A stretch of DNA of 64,000 bases from Flavobacterium sp. UMI-01 (GTDB lineage: Bacteria > Bacteroidota > Bacteroidia > Flavobacteriales > Flavobacteriaceae), in assembly GCF_019656315.1 (NCBI RefSeq), contig NZ_BPLU01000038.1, forward strand, positions 434,001 through 498,000. Reading direction: 5' to 3'. The translations under genes and the position numbers were made by a program. This document shows positions 35,166-45,600 of the stretch, piece after piece (positions within the stretch are counted from its first letter, which is position 1; each line of letters begins with the position of its first letter). The notes under the pieces were generated by a model, which was not told the DNA's origin, searched no databases, and saw nothing but the letters and a program-made list of their open reading frames with translations.

Positions 35166-37601
35166 TTAACGAAAAGGGATTGGCAGGTTTAGCGTTTCGC
35201 CTGGTTTTGTATCCAATTTGATACTCCTACCCTTATACTTCAGTTGGGCAATTCCTCCCTTTTTAGAATGAATGCTTGCCTTGGTTAACTGTCCGTTTTC
35301 CCATTTTAAGTCCAATACAAAACCGCCTCTAGCACAGAGTCCTTTTACTTCTCCATTTTTCCAATCAGTAGGCAAAGCGGGAAGCAATCTGATTTCGTCA
35401 GTATGGCTTTGTAGCAACATTTCTGAAATTCCAGCGGTCGCCCCAAAGTTGGCATCAATCTGGAAAGGCGGATGTAGCGTAAATAAGTTTTCGCAGGTTC
35501 TTTTTCCTAGAAGAATATTTAAACTCTTTTCGGCATTATCACCATCGCCTAATCTTGCATATTGATTAATCAACCAAGCCGAACTCCAGCCGGTAGCACC
35601 GCCGCCGTGTTGAATTCTGTAGTCCAATGATTTTCTTGCAGCCGTTGCTAATTCGGGGGTTTTGTCAACATCTATTTGGAAACCTGGATGCAAAGCAAAA
35701 AGGTGCGAAATATGACGGTGTCCTTTTTCAATCTCTTCAAATTCTTCATTCCATTCAAGCAATCTACCGTCTTTTCCAATTTTAGGCTCTTGCAATTGCT
35801 GTTGGGCTTGTTGTATTTGCTTCAAAAAATCATCTTTTAGTCCCAAAGCATTAGACGCATCGATATAATTTTGAAACAATTGCCAAATCACTTGTTGGTC
35901 GTGAGCTGGTGCCAAACATATTTTGCTAGTACTTCCGTCAGGAGCAATAAATTTATTCTCAGGTGAAACTGACGGTCCTGAAATCAACTTTCCTGTTTTT
36001 GTATCTGGAATTAACCAATCCAAATAAAACTGAGTTGCTCCCTTTAAAACAGGGAATTCCTTTTTTAGAAAATCTTTATCGAGGGTAAAATAATAATGTT
36101 CCATGATGTGCGTTGTCAACCAAGCTCCCGCCCCTACGTGCATGCCCCAATCAGACTTTTCTCCTGGAGCGGTAAATCCCCAAACATTGGTTACGGGATG
36201 TACTACCCAGCCTTTGGCATCATAATGTATTTTTGCGGTTTTGGCTCCTGGTTCTTGAAGCGATGCCATCAAATCAAACAATGGCAGGTGCATTTCGCTC
36301 AAATTAGCTACTTCGGCTAACCAATAATTCATCTGTACATTGACATCGGTATGGTAATCGCCGTTCCATGCGGTTTGGAGTTGGTTTGCCCAAATACCCT
36401 GTAAATTAGCAGGCATCGTTCCCGGACGAGAAGACGAAATTAACAAATACCTACCGTATTGGTACAGCAATTCTACCAAGTGCAAATCGGATTTTTTTTC
36501 TGCTTTTTTAAATTGTTGCAACCTCACATCCGTTGGTACTTTATCCTCCTCGGTTGTTAGTTTTAGACTTACTCTTTTGAAATAGTTTTGATATTCAGCA
36601 GTATGGGCTTTTAAAAGTGCCTCATAAGACTTTTCTTTTCCTTTTTTAAGATTTTCAGCTGTTATTGTTTTATACGCACGCCCTGAATAAGTAGGGTAAT
36701 CCAATACATAACTAGTCGAAGCTGTAAGATATAAAGTCACCTCATCGGCATCTTTAACCATTAGATTTCCGTCTTTGTAAGTCAACTTTCCTTTTTTATT
36801 TTTAGCTGACAATCGGGTCATGTATTCCAAACCTTTTCCTCCCTTACCGTTTTCTAAAGCACCTTGCATTACCAATTGGTCATTTTCTACCGTTGTTTGA
36901 TAGTATTCAGGTCGGGTTAACGTACTTTTAAAAGAAATACTTCCGGGTTTATCTGCCGAGATTTTCACCACGATTAATTGGTCTGGATAACTGGCAAAAT
37001 ACTCTCTCTTATAGTTCACTCCATCCTGAGTGTAACGCACGCGAACCACCGCATTTTCCAAATCCAATTCCCGATGGTAATTTTGATAACTACTGTTTTT
37101 TTCAAAATCAATCCATAAATCGCCTAAGGTTTGAAAACATCCAAAAGGAACATTGGCTCCCTTCCCGTGCCCCGTACCAGCGCCTTTAGAAATTTGTGTT
37201 TTTTGGGTCAAGGCGGTTGCTTCTTTGTATTTACCTTCAAAAAGCAGTTTTCTAATTTCAGCCAATGCTTCTAACGATTCGGGATTGTCATTGTCATCGG
37301 GACTACCAGACCAGATGGTTTCCTCATTTAACTGAATGCGTTCTTGGTTAACATCACCATACACCATAGCACCAAAAGCTCCGTTCCCAATAGGCAAGGC
37401 TTTTAACCACTCGGGATTATTTCTATCAACAACAACCGCATCTAATTCTTTGCTCGCATTGGCAGGCTGTTTGTACCACAACTTTAAGTTGGAAGACTTT
37501 TGTTGTGCCATCGTTAAGCCTGTTCCTACTAAAAAGAGTAAGGCTGCTAATGAATAAAGATTGGTCAAAAACTTTTTGTATCGAATTTTACTATGCACCA
37601 T
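35166..37601 (-). CDS. GH95 alpha-L-fucosidase/alpha-L-galactosidase (copy 1)
   Basis: 811 residues with a long signal peptide ending at TMAQQ. N-terminal beta-domain (EALPIG-type: LKALPIGNGAFGAMVYG, NEETIWSG) and a helical barrel carrying LQGIWANQLQ, DYHTDVNVQMNYW, SPEN (general acid Glu) and FQIDANFGATAG (the activating Asp). In characterised GH95 the motif reads NxN; here the first Asn is Asp (D419-V-N421). GH95 hydrolyses alpha-L-Fuc or alpha-L-Gal ends with inversion. It lies 17 bp after divergent sulfatase g, a likely functional partner. Family certain, sugar uncertain. Confidence 0.92.
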   Translation of the reverse strand: MVHSKIRYKKFLTNLYSLAALLFLVGTGLTMAQQKSSNLKLWYKQPANASKELDAVVVDRNNPEWLKALPIGNGAFGAMVYGDVNQERIQLNEETIWSGSPDDNDNPESLEALAEIRKLLFEGKYKEATALTQKTQISKGAGTGHGKGANVPFGCFQTLGDLWIDFEKNSSYQNYHRELDLENAVVRVRYTQDGVNYKREYFASYPDQLIVVKISADKPGSISFKSTLTRPEYYQTTVENDQLVMQGALENGKGGKGLEYMTRLSAKNKKGKLTYKDGNLMVKDADEVTLYLTASTSYVLDYPTYSGRAYKTITAENLKKGKEKSYEALLKAHTAEYQNYFKRVSLKLTTEEDKVPTDVRLQQFKKAEKKSDLHLVELLYQYGRYLLISSSRPGTMPANLQGIWANQLQTAWNGDYHTDVNVQMNYWLAEVANLSEMHLPLFDLMASLQEPGAKTAKIHYDAKGWVVHPVTNVWGFTAPGEKSDWGMHVGAGAWLTTHIMEHYYFTLDKDFLKKEFPVLKGATQFYLDWLIPDTKTGKLISGPSVSPENKFIAPDGSTSKICLAPAHDQQVIWQLFQNYIDASNALGLKDDFLKQIQQAQQQLQEPKIGKDGRLLEWNEEFEEIEKGHRHISHLFALHPGFQIDVDKTPELATAARKSLDYRIQHGGGATGWSSAWLINQYARLGDGDNAEKSLNILLGKRTCENLFTLHPPFQIDANFGATAGISEMLLQSHTDEIRLLPALPTDWKNGEVKGLCARGGFVLDLKWENGQLTKASIHSKKGGIAQLKYKGRSIKLDTKPGETLNLPIPFR

Positions 37602-37618
37602 CTGTTAGTTGTATTTTT

Positions 37619-39214
37619 TTATTTTGATATTTTCTCAGCGTCAATCAGTTTTTTAGCATTTGTAAACAAACCGTTTTCTAAATCCCCATCACAAGCTTTC
37701 AGCATTTCCTTAGTAAGTGTTTTTACTTTTTCAGGATATTTTTTAGACAAATCTTTTTCTTCACGATAATCGTCTGGTAAATAGAACAATTCTAATCCCT
37801 TTTTAGGCAGATGAGTTCGTAATTTCCAGCCTTCTTTGGTGATGATTGTTGGTCCAATAAAGGAAGAATACACTACATAATCGTGTTCTTTTTTGTTTCC
37901 TTTTCCTATCAATTCATTGTAAAAAGACAAGCCATCGTTTTTCACTTTTCCACTATAACCCGTCACATCAGCAAGGGTTGCCACAAAATCATAATTGGCA
38001 ACCAACAACTTGCTTTGTTGTCCTTTGGCAATTTGTTTAGGCCATCTTGCGATTAACGGCGTTGTGATTCCGCCCTGTAAGTTGCTTCGTTTTAATCCCG
38101 CTCTACCCCCATTACCATTAAACACATCTCCGCCCAATTCACTGTAAAATTTTGCATTTAAATCGTCAAATAATTCCCCCGTTTTGACATTCTTATAGGG
38201 TTTGTAAATACGTCCTTCTTGAGAATAATAAATTTCGTGTCCGTTATCCGAAGTAAAAATCACCAAGGTATTTTCATCAATCCCTAGTGTTTTAAGACGC
38301 TCCATGATTTGCCCCACATTGTCATCCAACTTTTTCACCATCGAAGCATATTCTTTTTCAATTTGGGTCAATTGGCTATTGTTGCTGAAATCAGGATGTA
38401 CCTCAGGAACCGAAACAGGTCCATGTGGTAATTGGGTTGGAAAATATAGAAAGAACGGTTTGTCTTTATTTTTATCAATAAAACCTAACACATTTTCCAT
38501 AAACAAATGCTGTGAATACTTGGCTTTTCCTTGCATATTCCAACGCTCTTTGAATTTTTGAGGCGTTTCATTTTCTCGGGATTTGGCTCCATCTGCATGG
38601 GTATTTCCTTCGATATATTCTACTTCTCCATTTCGAAATAAAAAAGGAGGATAAAAACCATGTGCTCTTACATGATCCAGATAGCCGTAATATTCATCCC
38701 AACCATGGCGTACCATTTGTTGGTGTGTGCTAGCAAACCCCCATTCTAATTTCCCGAACTGCCCCGTTACATAACCCGCTTTTTGAGCTATTTCTCCCAA
38801 AAACAAGGCATCTTTGGCTGGAGGTGTTAGTGAGGCATTGAGCTTGTCTTGTATTTGCTGGTTAGTAAAAGTCCCCTCACTTATTTTCTTATAAATCTCT
38901 CCTTTTGTGATTTGGAAACTATCGGGACGACAATCTCTCAAACCCGATAACAAAGATCCTCTCGAAGCCGAGCACACCATCCCTGTATAGGCATTTTCAA
39001 AACGAATCCCTTCAGTGGCTAATTGGTCAATATGAGGCGTTTTAATAATTTCTTGGCCATAACAGCTCAATAAACCTTTTCCTAAATCATCGGCATAAAT
39101 CAAAACAATATTGGGTTTAGTATTGCTGCTTTGCGCATTTGTGAAACCACTAAAAAATAGCGCTATAACAAAAAACCAAATATTATTTAAACCTATTTTC
39201 ATTCCTTTTTTCAT
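37619..39214 (-). CDS. Divergent S1-type sulfatase (g), CSASR
   Basis: 531 residues with a signal peptide ending at TNAQ. The sulfatase fold is clear (VLIYADDLGKG, LPHGPVSVP, TSDNG), but several signatures differ from the other eleven. The formylglycine motif is CSASR (C81, Ala for Pro, an allowed variant of the C-x-P/A-x-R consensus). GKWHLG is replaced by GKLEWG (K155, E157), and the usual EGGxRVP reads QGGITTP. A long insertion with a Glu/Lys-rich character (EIYYSQEGRIYKPYK region) follows SDNG. Activity is plausible but its sulfate pocket must differ. It sits between two GH95 genes, 17 bp from one and 168 bp from the other. Confidence 0.88.
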   Translation of the reverse strand: MKKGMKIGLNNIWFFVIALFFSGFTNAQSSNTKPNIVLIYADDLGKGLLSCYGQEIIKTPHIDQLATEGIRFENAYTGMVCSASRGSLLSGLRDCRPDSFQITKGEIYKKISEGTFTNQQIQDKLNASLTPPAKDALFLGEIAQKAGYVTGQFGKLEWGFASTHQQMVRHGWDEYYGYLDHVRAHGFYPPFLFRNGEVEYIEGNTHADGAKSRENETPQKFKERWNMQGKAKYSQHLFMENVLGFIDKNKDKPFFLYFPTQLPHGPVSVPEVHPDFSNNSQLTQIEKEYASMVKKLDDNVGQIMERLKTLGIDENTLVIFTSDNGHEIYYSQEGRIYKPYKNVKTGELFDDLNAKFYSELGGDVFNGNGGRAGLKRSNLQGGITTPLIARWPKQIAKGQQSKLLVANYDFVATLADVTGYSGKVKNDGLSFYNELIGKGNKKEHDYVVYSSFIGPTIITKEGWKLRTHLPKKGLELFYLPDDYREEKDLSKKYPEKVKTLTKEMLKACDGDLENGLFTNAKKLIDAEKISK

Positions 39215-39382
39215 TTATTTATTTCTTAGCTCTTTAATACATTCCCTTTTTTAAAAGCAATTGTATTAGCCCATTTTAACTCTAATTAGAACAGTTTTAA
39301 TGTTCCCTTTAATATTTTCACAACACTGGATTTTCACTAATCATTTTAATTAATTTGTACCAATGGATAGGCTGTGGTACAC

Positions 39383-41848
39383 TTACAATTGGAAAACCTT
39401 AGTCTCCCCTTTTTTCAAACTGACTACTTCTCTCAAAACACCATTAGAATAAATACGAAATGATTCATCTTTAGTAGCATGAATTTTAGCTTCAATTAAT
39501 TTTCCTGTTTTCCAAATCATATCGACCTCAAAACCACCTCGAGCTCTCAATCCCTTTACTTGACCGTTCTCCCAAACCGATGGCAAGGCAGGTAACAGAT
39601 GCAAAATATAAGGTGCATTGGCTAAAGATTCATTAGGAGCTACTGGGATAAAATGCTTTTTATTCTCAGTCTTATTTTCATAGGCTACAAAAGCCGCTTT
39701 TTCAATCGTTTTGGCTTTATCGTCCACGGAGCGCAAATGACTTTGCAATAACATTTCGCAAACTCCGGCAGTTCCCCCAAAATTGCCATCAATTTGAAAC
39801 GGTGGATGAAAGTCGAACAAATTAGGATAGGCTCTTTTAGACGTTAAAAACTCATAAAACTGATGGGCTTTGTCTCCGTTGTGCAATCTGGCCCAAAAGT
39901 TGGTTTTCCAAGCTGTACTCCAACCCGTGGAAATATCGCCACGATGTTTCATCGTTACCAAAGCTGCTTCTGCAATTTCTTTAGTCGTCAAAGGCGAAAA
40001 ATCACGTCCGGGATGCAAGGCTATCAAATGGGAAATATGACGGTGTTGGTCTTTTGGGTTGTCCCAATCTTCTGGCCATTCTTGCATCTGCCCATGCTGT
40101 CCAATTTTTTGCGGACAGAGTTTCGGAATAATTGTTTGCAATTTTTTTCTAAAATCGGAATCGCGTTCTAAAACGGTAGCGGCTTCAATACAATCCGTAA
40201 ATAAATTCAGTACCAATTGTTGGTCCCAAGAAGCCCCATACGCCTGCTTGTTCAAATTGCTGTATTGTTCTGTCAAATACGCATTTTCAGGAGACCAAGT
40301 AGGATAAACAACCAGCGTACCATCTTTCCATGGGGCAAGAAAATCCATATAGAATTCGGCTGCTCCTTTCAAAATAGGATAAATTTCTTTCAGATAATTT
40401 TTATCCTTGCTAAAGGCATAATGCTCAAACAAATTTTGACACAACCAAGCACCCGATTGTTGCATGCGACGACCGTGTTCATTAGGAGCAGTAAAGCCAA
40501 AAGCATTGCCGTTGAGTCCTGCACTCCATCCGTTTACTATCCCAAAAGCTTCCTTAGACACTTCTTTCCCAGATTGGGCAATGATTTTCATCCATTGGAG
40601 ATAAGGCGAAAAGGATTCGGGTAGATTGGCTGTTTCTACCATCCAATAATTCATAGCGATATTGATATCGTTATGATAATCTGCATTCCAAGCGGGTTTT
40701 AAATGTCCGTTCCATAAACCTTGCAAATTGGAAGGAAGAGGAGCTGTACGTGAGCAACTCAGTTGCAAATAGCGCGAATAATTAAAATATAAGTTTTCCA
40801 ATTCGATACTGGCACCTTTTTTTATCAATGCATCCGTTGTCAATCCGGATGGTTTGTAATCCAATTGCAATTGGCAACGATTCATCAAAGCCGAAACATC
40901 TTTTGTATGGGCTTGTTTTAACTTTTCGTAGCCCAATTTAACCGCTGCTTCGATGGCTTTTTTAGCGTCTTTTTGGTAGTCACGCCCTTTGAAACTAGGA
41001 TAAACCGGAAGATAATCGGAATAAGCAGATAGGTACACGGTCACTTCCGTTGCACCTACCACTTCTAATATGCCATTGGGTTTGTGAACCAACTTTCCTT
41101 TGCCTGCATCTACATACACCAATTGTTGAAACGCAATATTGTCTTTTGCCATAGGCGCTTCACCTTCTAGAATGATGTAATTACCTGATGCCGTGTTGCT
41201 TTTTACTGTCAGTAAACTACCCACATGGATTTCCAGATTCATTTTTGCCTTTTGAGCGGTGTAGCGGGCCACCACTACATCATTGGGATAACTACAAAAA
41301 AATTCTCTATTGAAATGGCCTTGACCCAAATCGTATTCAACCCTACCCAATCCGTTTTGTGCATCTAAGGTGCGTGTATAATTTTTTACAGCTGCTTTAT
41401 CATGTCCAGTAGATATATACACATCCGTAAAAGGAGCATAATTCCCTAAAGGCTGTTGGCTACTTAAATATTCAGTGGCCATCGCTTCCATACTATTCTT
41501 ATCAGTGCCATATTTGCCCTGACGGTAGGCTTCTCTTACTTTTTCAAAATTTTGATTCCCTCCTAACTTGACTCCCGATTGCGAAACCTTATCCAGACCA
41601 CGCTTGCTGTTCATCCAAAGAGTGATATCATTAATCATCAAATGCTCTTGGTCAATACCTCCTGAAAACATGGCACCTAAGCGTCCGTTCCCTAAGGGCA
41701 AAGCTTCCTGCATATAGCCTAACTTATTGTAGTCTTTTCGTTGCTCAGTGGTAAAAGCAGTCGCTGGCTTATCATACTTCAGCAAAAACTGCGAATAGAT
41801 TTTCGCAGAGGTTGCCATCATAACTAATAGGGTTAGAATGTATTTCAT
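39383..41848 (-). CDS. GH95 alpha-L-fucosidase/alpha-L-galactosidase (copy 2) with insertion
   Basis: Start chosen at ATG 41848 (821 residues, signal peptide ending at KIYSQ); a TTG one codon upstream is less likely. GH95 motifs: [40 protein letters not shown] (D394-I-N396, the first Asn of the canonical NxN again Asp), WSPENAY and [12 protein letters not shown]. Compared with copy 1 it has an insertion of about 40 residues ([15 protein letters not shown] region) between LLQSH and LLPALP near the active-site cleft. It follows the Sip1-like gene by 11 bp. A 7-bp inverted repeat abuts its stop. It probably removes a differently substituted L-sugar from that taken by copy 1. Confidence 0.92.
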   Translation of the reverse strand: MKYILTLLVMMATSAKIYSQFLLKYDKPATAFTTEQRKDYNKLGYMQEALPLGNGRLGAMFSGGIDQEHLMINDITLWMNSKRGLDKVSQSGVKLGGNQNFEKVREAYRQGKYGTDKNSMEAMATEYLSSQQPLGNYAPFTDVYISTGHDKAAVKNYTRTLDAQNGLGRVEYDLGQGHFNREFFCSYPNDVVVARYTAQKAKMNLEIHVGSLLTVKSNTASGNYIILEGEAPMAKDNIAFQQLVYVDAGKGKLVHKPNGILEVVGATEVTVYLSAYSDYLPVYPSFKGRDYQKDAKKAIEAAVKLGYEKLKQAHTKDVSALMNRCQLQLDYKPSGLTTDALIKKGASIELENLYFNYSRYLQLSCSRTAPLPSNLQGLWNGHLKPAWNADYHNDINIAMNYWMVETANLPESFSPYLQWMKIIAQSGKEVSKEAFGIVNGWSAGLNGNAFGFTAPNEHGRRMQQSGAWLCQNLFEHYAFSKDKNYLKEIYPILKGAAEFYMDFLAPWKDGTLVVYPTWSPENAYLTEQYSNLNKQAYGASWDQQLVLNLFTDCIEAATVLERDSDFRKKLQTIIPKLCPQKIGQHGQMQEWPEDWDNPKDQHRHISHLIALHPGRDFSPLTTKEIAEAALVTMKHRGDISTGWSTAWKTNFWARLHNGDKAHQFYEFLTSKRAYPNLFDFHPPFQIDGNFGGTAGVCEMLLQSHLRSVDDKAKTIEKAAFVAYENKTENKKHFIPVAPNESLANAPYILHLLPALPSVWENGQVKGLRARGGFEVDMIWKTGKLIEAKIHATKDESFRIYSNGVLREVVSLKKGETKVFQL

Positions 41849-41859
41849 CAAGTTATTGT

Positions 41860-43965
41860 CTATTGAACATTTTTAAAAATTGTATACGTCTTATTGCCAT
41901 TTGGCTTCACCAACTCCCCTTTCCACAACCCATTTTCCAATTTTGTAAATTGAAAATTTTCTGATTGTGGCGTTTTATTTTCTGTCCAAATCAAAATCGG
42001 ACCATCTTCAACCCATTGAAATTTCACTGACTTTTCAGTAACATCTACTAATTCAAAGGTGGAAGCCGAAAGGTATTTATCGGGTCTTCCAATGATAGAC
42101 CAACCCTGTTGAATTGGAGTTAACAATAACAAACGCTCTTTTCTAGAACCTAAGGTAAATGGGTAACTGTCTTTTAAAATTTGGGCTGTTCCTTTATAAT
42201 AATCGTACAGTAAAATCCCTTCTTTTGGCGCACTCCAAAGCCCTTGGTAGGGTTGTATCATTCCTCCCGCAAACGGATAATCTTGTATGGAAACCTGTGT
42301 GTTTACCTCTTTATCATCTTGATTTAAATTCACCGCCATGATAGCTGCTGCTTTGTTTTTTAAAGGAGCGATTACTCGAAATGCTTTTCCATCAAAATAA
42401 GGATCTTGCATCAAACTTTCGGGTAATGGCACTGCAGGGGCTTCCGTTCCTACAATCAGACCATCGCCATAGGTTAAAGGTTTTAAAACGGTATCGTCAA
42501 TATGTTCTGGTACATCCGAAAGGTAAATAGGTCCTCCAGAAACCGCTCTGGCTACAGCCATTAATTGTGCTGTTTCTTCAAAATTGGCAAAAAACATGTC
42601 TTGGTCTAACCAATAGTTGTGCCCCAACCAAAACGCATTGGCAAAATTTTGAACCAATGTCACATCCAAACGGTCTTTGGTGGTTTTATAATCTACACTA
42701 CCTCTAATCAACGCACTGTACCTGTGATTGAACACATTGAAATTTTGTTGTGCAATGCAATTCAGCAGCATCAAATCTTTGTCTTTGCAATTTTCTTCTA
42801 AGGCTTTATTGTTATAATGCACCCCCAGAATGGCATTGCTAGCTCCCGTATTGTTTCGGAAATTATCCGACTGAAAATCGACTTTAATAATATCAAAACC
42901 ATTGTCTTTGGTGGTTTTGGTCATTTCGTTGTAAAAGGCATGGGCTGCTTCTTCTGAAATTTTTGGAATTAACATCGTTTTTTTACCCGTTGGGTTACGC
43001 GCTACCAAATGTTCCCGCAGATTAGTCATTGTATGTTCGGGGGAAACCCCTCCAAAATACCCATTGAAATTACACCAAATACCCATCCATTTTATTTTAT
43101 CATCTTTTTGACTCGTAATGGTTTTCCAACCGTTGGGAAACTTCTTTTTATCTGTTCCAAAAGATAGTAATTGTCCGTTTTTATGATCTAAATAACCATC
43201 ATCAACAAGCATCCATCGAAATGGAATTTTGCTTTCTTTAATGCCTTTTAAAGCATCCAAAATAATTTTCTCATTGATGTTTTGTTTGTAATGTTCCCAA
43301 GAACACCAGCCTAAATAGTTATAGGCTTCAGGGTATTTTTTTTCAGAGCGCCACTGGATGTTTTCTTTAATAATATCGGTTTTCATGGCTTGTGCCCATG
43401 CCAATCTTGCGGCTTCATACGGACTCGCAGATTGTCCATAAGCCAATAGTGGTACCGAAACATTTTCTGTTACTGTACCATAAGTAGCCATCGTAAGATA
43501 CACATTATTATCGTGAACAGAAAAGGTATTGCCAATGCGATTGGTAACCAAAGGCAAAAGCGCCAAGTATTCGCCATTCTCTTTTTGAAGCATCATAAAA
43601 GTACCCAAATTGATATTGCTGTCAAACCTAGGTTGTTGGTGCTTATAGTTGTCTAACTCAGAAATTTTATCAAACCAAAGCGGTTCTACCCTATTTCCTG
43701 CCGCCAATTTCTCTGAAAAAGGGCGAAAATAAATTCCTTTTTTAAACTCAGGCAATTCTAGTTTGATATCCGTTATAATTCCCTTAGCATCTGGCGTCAA
43801 CGCTTGTTGCTTTAACTTAAAAATACCGCTTGTTTGCGTATTTTGCAAAAGAAGTGATTTTGGAATAACATCCAACGCATTCGTTTTCACAATGGAACGA
43901 TTACTTCCGCATGCCAAGCACAACAGGGACAAAATACTAATTGCTATTTTATTTTTTAAGTTCAT
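41860..43965 (-). CDS. GH36 Sip1/raffinose-synthase-like alpha-glycosidase, lipoprotein
   Basis: 701 residues with lipobox LLCLAC (Cys19). The barrel motifs [34 protein letters not shown] (nucleophile D363) and LDQDMF (acid/base Asp) identify the raffinose-synthase/seed-imbibition (Sip1) branch of GH36, whose bacterial members are alpha-galactosidases rather than transferases. It is unrelated in detail to the GH36 at 16819. Thus the operon carries two alpha-galactosidase-type enzymes of different GH36 branches plus GH97. It is 54 bp downstream of sulfatase h and 11 bp upstream of GH95 copy 2. Membrane-anchored in the periplasm or at the surface. Confidence 0.87.
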   Translation of the reverse strand: MNLKNKIAISILSLLCLACGSNRSIVKTNALDVIPKSLLLQNTQTSGIFKLKQQALTPDAKGIITDIKLELPEFKKGIYFRPFSEKLAAGNRVEPLWFDKISELDNYKHQQPRFDSNINLGTFMMLQKENGEYLALLPLVTNRIGNTFSVHDNNVYLTMATYGTVTENVSVPLLAYGQSASPYEAARLAWAQAMKTDIIKENIQWRSEKKYPEAYNYLGWCSWEHYKQNINEKIILDALKGIKESKIPFRWMLVDDGYLDHKNGQLLSFGTDKKKFPNGWKTITSQKDDKIKWMGIWCNFNGYFGGVSPEHTMTNLREHLVARNPTGKKTMLIPKISEEAAHAFYNEMTKTTKDNGFDIIKVDFQSDNFRNNTGASNAILGVHYNNKALEENCKDKDLMLLNCIAQQNFNVFNHRYSALIRGSVDYKTTKDRLDVTLVQNFANAFWLGHNYWLDQDMFFANFEETAQLMAVARAVSGGPIYLSDVPEHIDDTVLKPLTYGDGLIVGTEAPAVPLPESLMQDPYFDGKAFRVIAPLKNKAAAIMAVNLNQDDKEVNTQVSIQDYPFAGGMIQPYQGLWSAPKEGILLYDYYKGTAQILKDSYPFTLGSRKERLLLLTPIQQGWSIIGRPDKYLSASTFELVDVTEKSVKFQWVEDGPILIWTENKTPQSENFQFTKLENGLWKGELVKPNGNKTYTIFKNVQ

Positions 43966-44019
43966 TGTTTTCTTTCTAATGGTTCCTTTTAATGAAGCCG
44001 ACCTACCTTCGAGCTCCTT

Positions 44020-45570
44020 TTAGTTTATAATGGATTGGATTTGTTTCCAATCTTCCATTCCTTCATTTTTCTGATTTTTTCCAGAAGTACTACGACCGTC
44101 CAAAATGATTTTTTTAAGCGCTGCTTTCAATTCCGAAGCTATCTCGGGGCGTTGTGCTATTAGATTTTTGGTTTCGCCAATGTCTTCTTTCAAATTGTAC
44201 AATTGCATACTTGGTAAATCCAATTTTTCCTTTTTGATATCTTCTAGTTTTGGGTAACTCCATCCACCAGAACCCGGGCAAATATTGAGTTTCCAATCGC
44301 CTTTTCTGATGGCAAAAGACCCATCAATAGAGTGATGAATGATATATTCTCTGATAGGAGCTTCTTTTTTTCCTGTAATCAAAGGCAACATACTATAACT
44401 GTCCTCCGCCTCGGTATCTTTGATTTTATATCCTACTAAATCCGCACAGGTAGCAAAAAAATCAGTTGTACAAATCGTTTGAGCAGATGTAGCGTTTTTT
44501 AAGCCCATTTTTGGGTATTCCACAATAAAAGGCACACGGTGTCCTCCTTCAAAAATATCGGCTTTTGTTCCTCTAAACACATAACTTGGATTGTGATGTA
44601 CTTTGGCTAATTCTTCAAAATCGGCTTTTGGTGAACAACCATTATCGCTGGTAAATACTACTAAAGTATTTTCGGATATGCCTTGCTTTTTTAAAGCTTC
44701 TCTTATTTGACGCACGACATCATCCACCTGCATCACAAAATCACCATACATATTGGTATTGCTTTTTCCTAAAAATTCAGTAGTAGGTAAAATTGGCGTA
44801 TGCGGTGCTGGAAGTGGGAAATACAAAAAGAAAGGTGCTTTGTCATTGGCTTTTTTACCAATATAATCCACGGCCTTATCGGTCAAATCCTGTAATACGG
44901 TCGCATGAACAAAATCATCCGAAGTCAGTCCTTTTCTCCATATTCCTTTTTCATCTACAGAAACGGTTGTTTTAGTAGGCACCATCGTAGGTTGATCGTT
45001 TTCAACATAGACATACGGCGCCATATCCAATGACCCACAAAAACCGAAAGAATAATCAAAACCATGCGTAGAAGGACCGTTTTTTATTGGTTTACTAAAA
45101 TCGACCTCTGCATTTTTGTTTAGGTTGTCCAATTGATCAGTTGATTCATTTTTCATAGCCCAATCCCAACCCATGTGCCATTTACCAATATAAGCCGTGT
45201 TGTAGCCTTGCTGTTTCAACATTTTAGCCACTGTAGTACGCTCAGGCGTAATCAAGGATTTTGAATAACCACTCAAAACACCGCTTTTCAAAGTACTACG
45301 CCAGTTGTAGCGTCCTGTTATGATACCGTAACGCGTAGGTGTACAAACCGCTGATGACGTATGGGTATCGGTAAATTTAATCCCATTTGCAGCCATAGCA
45401 TCCATATTAGGCGTTGGGATTTTCCCATTAGGATTAAAGCATTTTACATCACCATACCCCAAGTCATCTGCTAGAATATAAATGATATTAGGACTTTGGC
45501 TTTTGTTCGTTTTATTGGTTTGCGCTGTCATCATCGAAAATGACAATACGATTAATAAGAAATGTTTCAT
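44020..45570 (-). CDS. S1-type sulfatase (h), CTPTRY
   Basis: 516 residues with a short signal peptide (LSFSMMTAQ). Motifs: YILADDLGYGD, formylglycine motif CTPTRY (C76), GKWHMGWDW, PAPHTPILP, TSDNG and FEGGHRVP. The DMAPYVYVENDQPT segment and the TRYxxITGRYxWR region resemble sulfatase c, so c and h form one type within the cluster. It lies 30 bp after sulfatase i and 54 bp before the Sip1-like GH36. Periplasmic carbohydrate sulfatase; the target could be a sulfated galactose given its neighbour (inference). Confidence 0.93.
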   Translation of the reverse strand: MKHFLLIVLSFSMMTAQTNKTNKSQSPNIIYILADDLGYGDVKCFNPNGKIPTPNMDAMAANGIKFTDTHTSSAVCTPTRYGIITGRYNWRSTLKSGVLSGYSKSLITPERTTVAKMLKQQGYNTAYIGKWHMGWDWAMKNESTDQLDNLNKNAEVDFSKPIKNGPSTHGFDYSFGFCGSLDMAPYVYVENDQPTMVPTKTTVSVDEKGIWRKGLTSDDFVHATVLQDLTDKAVDYIGKKANDKAPFFLYFPLPAPHTPILPTTEFLGKSNTNMYGDFVMQVDDVVRQIREALKKQGISENTLVVFTSDNGCSPKADFEELAKVHHNPSYVFRGTKADIFEGGHRVPFIVEYPKMGLKNATSAQTICTTDFFATCADLVGYKIKDTEAEDSYSMLPLITGKKEAPIREYIIHHSIDGSFAIRKGDWKLNICPGSGGWSYPKLEDIKKEKLDLPSMQLYNLKEDIGETKNLIAQRPEIASELKAALKKIILDGRSTSGKNQKNEGMEDWKQIQSIIN

Positions 45571-45600
45571 TTAGTTTTTGCTTTAGTTTTTTGTTTTATG

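Noticed and set aside
39356-39381. Inverted repeat TGTACCA/TGGTACA just after the GH95 copy 2 stop
   Set aside because: No U-tail and a modest stem; could be an RNA-stability hairpin but nothing supports a specific role.
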